From positions 13,828,928-13,892,927 of the forward strand of contig CM055094.1 of NCBI GenBank assembly GCA_029204225.1: DNA of 64,000 nucleotides, in the 5' to 3' direction. Numbering within the stretch: the first letter of the stretch is position 1; each line of letters begins with the position of its first letter. This stretch comes from Diphasiastrum complanatum. Lineage: Eukaryota > Streptophyta > Lycopodiopsida > Lycopodiales > Lycopodiaceae. Below are positions 56,376 through 64,000 of this stretch, piece after piece. Both the position numbers and the translations under genes were made by a program. The notes beneath the pieces were generated by a model. The model was given only the letters and a program-made list of their open reading frames with translations, had not been told where the DNA came from and made no database searches.

Positions 56376-58804
56376 ATGGATTTTCAAAGTAAAGTTGCAA
56401 GCTTAATGGATCTAATTATCATTTGTGAAAATTTAATATGAAGACCTTGCTAATCGCCAGTGAATTATGGGATGTTGTTACAGGTACAGAAGTAAAACCT
56501 GAAGACGCCAACTCAAAGTGGAAATCGATGGATGGTAAAGCTTTCACGCTTATTATCCTCAATATATCAGATACACTAAAGCTAAAACATCAAAAGGTGT
56601 TTGGGACTCTTGAACTCACTACATGACATGAGGGACGTAACTACCAAGTTACATCTACGAAGGAAATTCTTCACATGATGTCTGTTGGTGATTCACTTCA
56701 GAATCACATTAACCAGTTTAATAATCTCATGCAACAGATGGTCACTGTTGGATCAGTCATAGATGATCAAGACGCAATTATGAGATTGCTTTCAAGCTTG
56801 TCCTCTACATATGAGAATTGGGTGATGATCATATCGACACACTCAGATTTAACTCTTACTAGAGTTATCACTATGTTGCTGCAAGAAGATAATCGAAGAA
56901 GTCAAGACACTTTGTTGACTTCCTCCTCTCAGGCTCTATATGTCAACAAAGGCTCTAAGCGGCAGAAGCAAAAAAGCTCCAAGAAGGCTGCAACGAATCA
57001 GAAATAGACTCAAAGTCAAGCACAATCATCAGATCCACAATCGAAGAAGAAGATGTTTTGCAGGTATTGCAAGCGCAATAACCATGAGATCAAGGATTGC
57101 CGGATTTTCCAAGTCAAGAACGTAGCCAAGCAACCTGATCAACAAACAAACATAGTTTCATCATCTCCCCAGGTCGAAGTGGACAAAGACGCATTTATGG
57201 TCAAAGATCAAAGCGCATTTTTGGATGACTCATGGTTTCTTGATTTGGAGCAACTCAACATATGACCAATCAACGTGAAATCCTCAACTCCTACACTCCT
57301 TATAGCACGAAGAAATTTGTTCATCTTGTTGACAATAGTACTCACACTATTGAAGGTGAAGGCACTATAAGATTGTGATTCCAACAATTCAAATTATTAT
57401 CAAAGGTCTTATATGTTTCTAAATTCTCTACAAATCTGTTATCAGTAAGTAGAATTACAGATTTAGGTCATAAGGTAGAATTTGAATCTGATCGATGCAA
57501 AATTATTGATAGGAGTAATAAGATCCTTGTACTCAAAAAAAGACAAGGTTACTTATATAGATTGGCATGCTGTAATTCTGAGTCTAGTCAAGCCTTGAAA
57601 ACCTCTGTTCTAGTCAATAAAACACTACTATGGCATCATAGCTTAGGACACATGAATCATGCATCTATTTTGAACATGTCCAGACAATCCATGGTCCTTG
57701 ATCTCGACTATCCTTCTGGTAAGGTCGATCTCCCTATCTGTCATAGCTGCATCTTTGGAAAGCAGGTTAAGAGTCCTTTTAGATCAAACCATATGCATGC
57801 AGCAAAAGGCTTGTTAGACATTATTCATTCAGATATATGTGGACCTATGCAAACTCTCTCATTGCTAGATGCAAAGTATTTCATTAACTTTATTGATGAA
57901 TTCTCCAGAAGAACAGTTGTTTATTAAATAGAAATCAGAGACTTTCATCAAATTTAGACAATTCAAAGAGCATGCTGAGAACCAAACTGGCAAACGAATC
58001 AAAGCATTGAGGTCAGACAACGGGGGAGAATACATCTCCAACAAATTCAAGGAGTATTGCCTTAACAATGGCATTGAAAAACAATACATCACCTGCTATT
58101 CGCCTCAGGAACCTTAGTCGAATCGACAAAGTGCATGTTATCACATGCTACACTTCCGAAGTCCTTATGGGTTGAAGCTGTTTCAACAGCAACCTATATT
58201 TAGAACAGATGTCTTACTAAAGGTCTCTCATACAAAACACCATTCGAAGTTTGGACAGACACCAAAACTTCTCTATCAAACCTACGAGTTTTTGGATGTA
58301 CTGCTTTTGTGCATATACCTCATGATCTTAGGAAGAAGCTTGATTTCCAAAGTATCAAGCGTGTTTTCATCAGCTACACTACTTTAGATCAAGCCTACAA
58401 GTTGTTCGATCCCATCGAGTCGAAGATATTCACTAGCCGGGATGTCATCTTCATCGAAGATCAGTTTCAAGACCTCAAAGGAAAGGGCAGTCCTCATGTA
58501 GCCAACCTTTCAGATTCACCTGACTCATTGAACTTTTCAGTTCCTCAGTTGACTATTCCTATTGAAGGACCAAGCTCTTCTACTTTAGACGAACAACAAA
58601 TCAACGACGAATCAAAAGAAGATGATGTTGTAGTTCAACAACTACAATATGATCGAAACGATCAACTTCCTCTATTACCTAGAAGATCTTCAAGAACTAG
58701 CAGACCACCTAACCAGTATATCGACGAGTCTACAGCCTACCTTGTTCAGGAACTGACGTTTGTCCAAGAGGCACTCAGTCAATTCCGATCTCTGAAAAGA
58801 AGCT
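56376..58804 (+). pseudogene. Copia gag, protease and integrase, broken
   Basis: Gag starts MDFQSKVASLMD (56376) and is broken by stops. It has SVGDSLQNHINQFNNLM and a complete knuckle CRYCKRNNHEIKDC (57058-57099). Protease follows with SWFLDLEQLN where DSGA is expected, so the catalytic triplet is lost; YVSKFSTNLLSV ends it. GAG-pre-integrase has LLWHHSLGHMNHASIL and ICHSCIFGKQ (57624-57770). Integrase core has HSDICGPM, RSDNGGEYIS (58012-58041), a stop near the third acidic residue, then DLRKKLDFQSI and SRDVIFIEDQFQDL (58320-58475). A linker runs to about 58800, where another family begins. Gag and protease match the minus-strand element at 59560-61432. Confidence 0.9.
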
Positions 58805-58821
58805 ATGGATAAAGCCATCTG

Positions 58822-59223
58822 ATCTGAGGAAGAAGCTGGACCCATTAAGCTGTAAGAACATCTTCATCGGCTACTCAATATCGCATAAAGCATATCACAT
58901 CTATGATGTTGATTCAGGTCAGCAGCCGTGATGTTGTCTTTCTTGAAGACAAGTATCACGATTTCAAGCAGATCAGCAATGCAAGAGTATGCCATAGCAA
59001 CTCCACCATCCACCGTTAGGCAACGACCTACGACTGTTCAGACAAAGGAGTTTGTCCCAACAACTCCACTTACCATCGACGGGCCCAGACCCACGATTGT
59101 TCAGCCACAAGATGCTACAATCCCAGTCACTCACCAAGGAGAATCATCCACTCAAGCACCTACAGTTCGAAGGTTTGCAAGACAACGATAGCAACCTGCT
59201 CGTTTTGTCCCTCAGGCATTCAT
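58822..59223 (+). pseudogene. Second copia family: integrase end, left of the nested insertion
   Basis: SDLRKKLDPLSCKNIFIGYS restarts the integrase end that the preceding element has already passed, so this is a different element joined by recombination near 58805. DVVFLEDKYHDFKQ, VPTTPLTIDGPRPT and a PTVRRFARQR-type linker follow, with frame changes. The sequence is interrupted at 59223 by the nested element; the pol reading continues at 62802. It is of the same family as 4750-6480 and 45329-47290. Confidence 0.85.
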
Positions 59224-59554
59224 TGTTGGAGAAAGAGGGTGTGTGAGTATGAGAAACAAAAATAACTCTAAAAGAAACGAACACGAAACTGACAATACAA
59301 AGAATCGATGCGCGAAAGCATCTACTTCGTCTAACTCTGATAAGCTTCTGATGCTATTATGCTTGTTGCTAGTTTCTCACTTAATTTCTCTCACATGCTA
59401 TATTCACACACTGAATACGCAGACGGTACATATACATAATTTTACAGGTGTGCAGATGAAGAAAGTACAAAGTGGATGTGCTGTCTGTGGAAGATCGTGG
59501 GTGGCTGTTGTCGTTGTCAAATCTGATTGCACAGTTGCATGGGATGAGCGTGAG
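59224..59554 (-). repeat. 3' LTR remnant of the nested element
   Basis: Matches the right LTR at both ends of a large internal deletion. After AACGAACACGAAA it jumps to CAATACAAAGAATCGATG, corresponding to about 61660 and 62205 in the right LTR. The match ends at GATGAGCGTGAG, where the integrase sequence begins. Confidence 0.88.
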
Positions 59555-59559
59555 TAGGC

Positions 59560-60621
59560 TGCAGTGGAGACAACTTCGGCCCAAAATCTCTTGGGCAACA
59601 ATGCATGTGCTAGCATACATTTGGCAAATTCAACCAGGGTACGATTCTTCCTCTCGGCTAAGCCATTAGATTGAGGACTGTAAAGAGTGATGAATTGTTG
59701 CTCAATGCCTTGGCTTTGGCAGTACTCCTTAAACTCGGTAGAGATATATTCTCCACCATTGTCTAACCTTAGGGCCTTGATTGTCCTTCCAATCTCCTTT
59801 TCTGCACGCTCCTTGAAGATCTTGAAGCAATTGAAAACTTTTGATTTCTTCTTTATAAAGTACACCACAGTCCTTCTAGAAAATTCATTAATAAAAGTTA
59901 TAAAATACTTTGCATCTTTCAGCGAAGGATTTCTCATCGTGCCACAAATGTCCGAATGAACAATGTCTAACAATCCTCTAGCAATATGTTGATGGCTTGA
60001 TTTAAATTGTTTCCTAGTATGTTTACCAACTAGGTAGCCTTGACAGACAAGTAACTCGATTTTATCACAAGGATAGTCAAGATCAAGAACAATAGATTGT
60101 CTAGACATTCGTTGTACAGTAGCATGATTCAAGTGACCAAGTCTATAGTGCCAGAAGTATTGAGTGCCTGACTAGAGGTAGAAAAGCAATGACTTAATTT
60201 ATACAAGTATCTTTTCGAGTGCTAGGATCTTGCCTATCCTAAGAACTACTTTGCACTTATCACATTCGAATTCTATTCTATGTCCTAGATCTGTGATCTT
60301 GCTTATAGAGAGCAGATTCGTAGATAAGTTTGGTACATACAGGACGTTAGAAAGTAGCTTAGATTGATCATTTACAAAGTTTAATCTTACGGTACCTTTA
60401 CCTTTAATAGCTTGTGTGCTATTGTCGCCAAGGTGAACATACTTATTGGTACTGTAGGGTGTATAGGACTCAAAACAACCAATGCGGCTGGTCATATGCT
60501 GAGTGGCACCGGAATTCAGAAACCAAGAATTGTCGCCGGATGCTCCTTGATGGCTGGTCATGAAGGCATCATGATCCGCTTCTTGAATAGACTGTGGAGC
60601 TTCTATAGCTACATTTGCCAC
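59560..60621 (-). pseudogene. Nested element: protease and integrase
   Basis: Protease (60621-60199) has NSWFLNSGATQHMT, with Asn in place of the catalytic Asp, then LGDNSTQAIKGKGTVRL and VLYVPNLSTNLLSISKI. The integrase frame (60132-59570) holds GLLDIVHSDICGTM, a complete core with LRLDNGGEYIS and NGLAERKNRTL, and ends at LLPKRFWAEVVSTAAY where the deletion joins LTR sequence. So the DDE residues are present but the carboxy end is missing. Confidence 0.92.
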
Positions 60622-60685
60622 TTGATTCGACTGTTCCTTGTTGTTGTTCTTTGCTTGCAGTATCCGGCAGTCTTGAATTTCGTGG

Positions 60686-61432
60686 TTATTTCGCTAGCAG
60701 TATCTGCAGAACAGCTTCTTCTTCGTCTACGGTTTTGATTGTTCTTTGTGTTGTGCTGGTTTCTAGTCTGGCTTTGATTGTCGGGCCTTTCTTCTTCTTC
60801 TGCTTAGTCGTGCTCTTGTTGGTGTACAAGGCGTGAGAGTCAGCTGAAGAACTTGAGGCTTTGTTCCTTTGCATGTCTTCCTGCAACAACATTGTGATGA
60901 CTCTCAAAAGAGTCAGTTTTGTATGTGTCGTGATGATCATCACCCAATTGTCGTATGAGCTTGGCAAGCTTGTCAGCAGTTGCATCACTACATCTTGATC
61001 GTCTATGACAAATCCGACAGCGGCCATTTGCTTCAGCAGGTTCTTGAATTGGTTGATGTGATTCTGCAGAGAATCACCATTCACCATCTTGAGGGAGTAA
61101 AATTTCTTCTTGAGATGTAGCTTGGAAGCTATATCTCGCACTTCATATAATGTGCTCAAGATGTCCCAGACTTCTTCGGATGTTTGGGCCTCGGATACAT
61201 GGCCGATCTGGGTATTCGAAATGTTGAGGATGATCAGCGCAAAAGCCTTTCCATCCTTTAGCTTCCATCTAGTGATTGTTGTGTCGTCTGCTTCGGGTTT
61301 CTCTTTTGCACCTATAACAACGTCATACAATTCTTTAGCCATTAGTACAATTTTCATCTTAAATTTTCACAGATGGTAGTTTGCTCCATTAAGCTTGTCC
61401 ATGATAGGACTGGCTTTCCCTTGGAAATCCAT
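60686..61432 (-). pseudogene. Nested element: gag
   Basis: Starts MDFQGKASPIMDKLNGANYH at 61432; the next codons include a TGA where copia Gag normally has Trp. After it the frame is open: ELYDVVIGAKEKPEADD, AFALIILNISNTQIGHV, NGDSLQNHINQFKNLLKQ and VITMLLQEDMQ. A frame change near 60760 leads into a knuckle reading CRYC-stop-RNNHEIQDC. Most of the Gag body is therefore intact. Confidence 0.9.
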
Positions 61433-61582
61433 GTGGAAGATTAGTCTAGGTGATAGGAAAAAAAAAAACTATCAGTGATCTAAGTATGAAAATCTAGCAC
61501 TGAATTACAGAACAAGAAGACAATTACTCTATCGATTGGTAGAGTCTTGTTATTGTGGAAGCTTATCAGGCTACAGAAAATA

Positions 61583-61594
61583 GCTCTGATACCA
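61583..61594 (-). promoter_or_regulatory. Primer-binding site of the nested element
   Basis: GCTCTGATACCA on plus, TGGTATCAGAGC on minus, directly next to the LTR that starts TGTTGGAGAACG at 61595. Confidence 0.92.
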
Positions 61595-62801
61595 TGTTGG
61601 AGAACGAGGGTGTGTGAGTGTGAGAAATGAAAATAACTCGAAAAGAAACGAACACGAAAAGAAGCGAACTCGAAACTCGAAAAAGAAATGAACTCAAACG
61701 GGAAGTGGTCATGCGCAGCGGAATGAGCTATCTTACTCTTTTCCTAAGCATGACTGCGCCTATCAGATACGAAGAGAACGTTAGTGATTTAAATCACGTT
61801 CGATCTGATTACGTAGCCAAACATTAAGCAAGAAAATATCAGAAAGATATCGTGAACAGCTAGACAAATTATTAGTCGCGAATTATTCGCGAACAGCTAG
61901 GCTGAGCTCAACTGATAATCAATCGCAAAAGGCAAGACTAAATATTAGTCATGAACAACTAGAATAATAATAATCCGCTAAGAACAGACTACCAGATTGA
62001 GCAATAAGATAGTCGGACAAAATGTAGAAAAAGCATAGCAATGTTGACACAAATCTGAATGCAGAACAAACAGAGCTGTAATCAGATTAAGTATAGCAAA
62101 ATATACAGGTCAATAATGCTGGTGGGCACAAGACAATAGCGGACGAAACCGCGTGCTTCACAAAGCTAATCCAATCTATGAAAGGAACAAACCTATTACT
62201 AACAATACAAAGAATCGATGCACAAAAGCATCTACTTCGTCTATCTCTGATAAGCTTCTGATGCTATTATGCTTGTTGCTAATTTCTCACTTAATTTCTC
62301 TCACATGCTATATTCACACACTGAATACACAGACGATATTCAATACATATACATAATTTTACAGGTGTGCAGATAAAGAAAGTACAAAGTGGATGTGCTG
62401 TTTGTGGAAGATCGTGGGTGGCTGCTGTCGTTGTCAAATCTGATTGCACAGTTGCATGGGATGAGCGTGAGAAGGCCGCGACGTCAGCCTTCGTTGAAAT
62501 GAACGTTGGTGAAGATGCAAAAAATGCAACACTCTGACAAAAGCCTTAGGATTTGATTTACAAGGGCAGTGTCGTCTTTTTTGTCTGTCACAAATCACGT
62601 GTAAAAACATAGTGTCACGTTTTTCGCCTTTTTCGCCTGTGGAAATTTACTTGTATTTATCCAGACAGTCACGTTTTATTCGTCCGTCTTATTTTACATG
62701 TAAATATGCAGACTATGCGACAACATGAGTAAAAAATGCAACAGCATGAATGGAGGCAAATTAACATAGGATTTAGGAGAGTAAAGGAGATAAATCCAAC
62801 A
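61595..62801 (-). repeat. 5' LTR of the nested element
   Basis: 1207 bp from TGTTGGAGAA to AAATCCAACA. Its right part shares GTGTCG and TTTTTCGCC-type words with 55150-55400. The last 66 bases are read as codons by the open frame that starts at 62736, which is a chance extension of the host element's reverse transcriptase frame. Confidence 0.9.
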
Positions 62802-64000
62802 TTCATCAGTCATGATGAACTTGTCACAGTAGCAGAAGCTCTGTCAATGCCCAATGTAGACAATTGGAAGGCTACCATGGATGCTGAGTATCAGTCTCTA
62901 GTGAAGAACAAGACCTGGAGTCTTGTTAATCCTCCTCCTAGTGTAAAACCAATTGACTCCAAGTGGATCTTTAAGCTAAAGCTTAAACTAGATGGATCCA
63001 TATCCAAATGGAAAGCTAGACTTGTGGTTAGAGGCTTTGAACAGGTATATGGGATAGACTACACTGAGACCTTTAGTCCAGTGGTAAAGCATCGGTCTAT
63101 TCGTACCTTACTGGCTATAGCTGCTGCAAAAGATCTGGACATTCACCAGATGGACGTCCAGACGACATTCCTACACAGATTTATACAAGACAATATATTC
63201 ATCTATCAACCAGAAGGTTACGTCCTTCAAAGCAAGGAGTATCTGGTATGTAAATTGCATAAGGCTTTATATTGTCTTAAGCAAGCTCCCAGGGCCTGGT
63301 ATGACAGAATTAGTCACTTCTTGTTGCAGCACAATTTTACTTCTTGCTCCACAGACTACAATGTATATCTCAGGCATAAAGGGTCAAGCTATGTCATAAT
63401 AGTATTATACGTTGATGATTTTTTAATTATCAGCAATTCAAATCAGTTATTATAGGAAACCAAATATCTGCTTTCATCAGACTTTGAAATTACTGATTTA
63501 GGCCTAGTCCATTATCTTTTTGGTATGGAGATCAGCAGAGATTGCGCAGGCAGAAGAATAGCTATAAGCCAAGAATCCTACTTGACTAATGTACTTTGCA
63601 GATATGGCATGGAGGACTGCAAGCCCATAGAGACACCTATGGATCTAGGAGCTAAGCTGTTCAAAGACATGTGCCCCAAAACTCAAGCAAATCAGCAAGA
63701 AATGTGCAGGTATCCTTATCAGTCTGTCATAGGATCTATTATGTATTCTATGATCTGCACACGACCTGATCTAGCATATGCAGTAAGCACATTGTCTCAG
63801 TACATGTCCAATCTAGGCCTACAGCACTGGAAAGCTCTGCAAAGAGTACTGAGGTACATTCAAGCTACAAAGTACTATGCTTTGAACTATAATGGCAATA
63901 TAGAAGCTGCACTCACATTGACCACTTATTCAGATTTAGATTGGGCAGGAGACGTGGATACCAAAAAATCCACATTAGCCTACATTTGTTTCTTGCAGGA
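62802..64000 (+). pseudogene. Second copia family: reverse transcriptase and RNase H, right of the nested insertion
   Basis: After the TTCAT duplicate the frame reads SHDELVTVAEALSMP, MDAEYQSLVKNKTWSL, KWIFKLKLKLDGSISKWKAR, YGIDYTETFSPVVK, HQMDVQTTFLHRF, LKQAPRAWYDR and the catalytic LYVDDFLIISNSNQ. One in-frame TAG stands at 63453-63455; the same frame then continues through DLGLVHYLFGMEI, RYPYQSVIGSIMY, RPDLAYAVSTLSQYM and RNase H DLDWAGD to the window end. Apart from this stop the frame is open for 1.2 kb. The element continues beyond the window, so its 3' LTR is not seen. Confidence 0.94.

Larger units (their letters stand above)
59224..62801 (-). mobile_element. Nested minus-strand copia element with TTCAT target duplication
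   Basis: The left edge TGTTGGAGAA (59224) and right edge ATCCAACA (62801) are inverted termini. TTCAT stands on both sides (59219-59223 and 62802-62806). The right LTR (61595-62801, 1207 bp) is the 5' LTR. The left one is reduced to 59224-59554 with an internal deletion and a missing end. Interior order leftward: primer-binding site, gag, protease, integrase, then a deletion of reverse transcriptase and RNase H into the LTR. It cannot be autonomous. It belongs to the LTR family at 55035-56211. Confidence 0.93.

Noticed and set aside
62736-62801. Start of the last reverse transcriptase frame as a real amino terminus
   Set aside because: These 66 bases are the end of the nested element's LTR; the host coding sequence begins after the TTCAT duplicate.

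Overview
The window is nuclear DNA of a land plant. It carries plant-type Ty1-copia and Ty3-gypsy retrotransposons with primer-binding sites complementary to initiator tRNA-Met, a CACTA (En/Spm) DNA transposon, one intronless gene of the plant nepenthesin-like aspartic protease superfamily, and several very long GA/CT microsatellites. The species cannot be fixed from sequence alone. Nothing looks bacterial or organellar, and no rRNA, tRNA or CRISPR is visible. Almost everything is repetitive and in decay. Only two long reading frames are intact: the protease-like gene (minus strand, 15648-17024) and the polyprotein of a very young copia element (minus strand, 31156-35106).

Layout. 1-4530: local duplications, a minus-strand primer-binding site with a probable LTR start at 3060, two long GA tracts and an LTR-like segment. 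4750-6480: decayed copia pol (+). 6590-9510: unidentified coding-like remnants. 9490-11330: copy 1 of a dispersed repeat of about 1.9 kb whose second copy lies at 24045-25990. 11950-15185: decayed gypsy interior ending in a polypurine tract and a 1000-bp LTR. 15648-17152: the protease-like gene with a CT-repeat leader and TATA-like box. 17183-18290: a minisatellite and a second copy of that gene's promoter. 18640-20735: rearranged copia gag and protease pieces flanking an array of inverted repeats. 20736-23404: a CACTA element inserted into copia sequence. 27599-29456: gypsy remnant (minus).

30503-36373 is a complete copia element: 653-bp LTRs that look identical by eye, a TTTAG target duplication, primer-binding site, polypurine tract, and one 1316-codon frame with all catalytic residues. 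36900-44570 is a broken minus-strand gypsy element with a large extra coding region downstream of integrase, preceded by its own TATA-like box. 44737-47420: minus-strand copia. 47455-51500: plus-strand gypsy. 52013-55010: plus-strand copia. 55035-64000: a plus-strand copia complex in which one family is fused to another at about 58805, and the second is interrupted by a minus-strand copia (59224-62801) flanked by a TTCAT duplication.

The parts do not form a host pathway. The window records successive insertion, nesting, unequal exchange and microsatellite growth around one host-type gene, whose product appears to have lost both catalytic aspartates.
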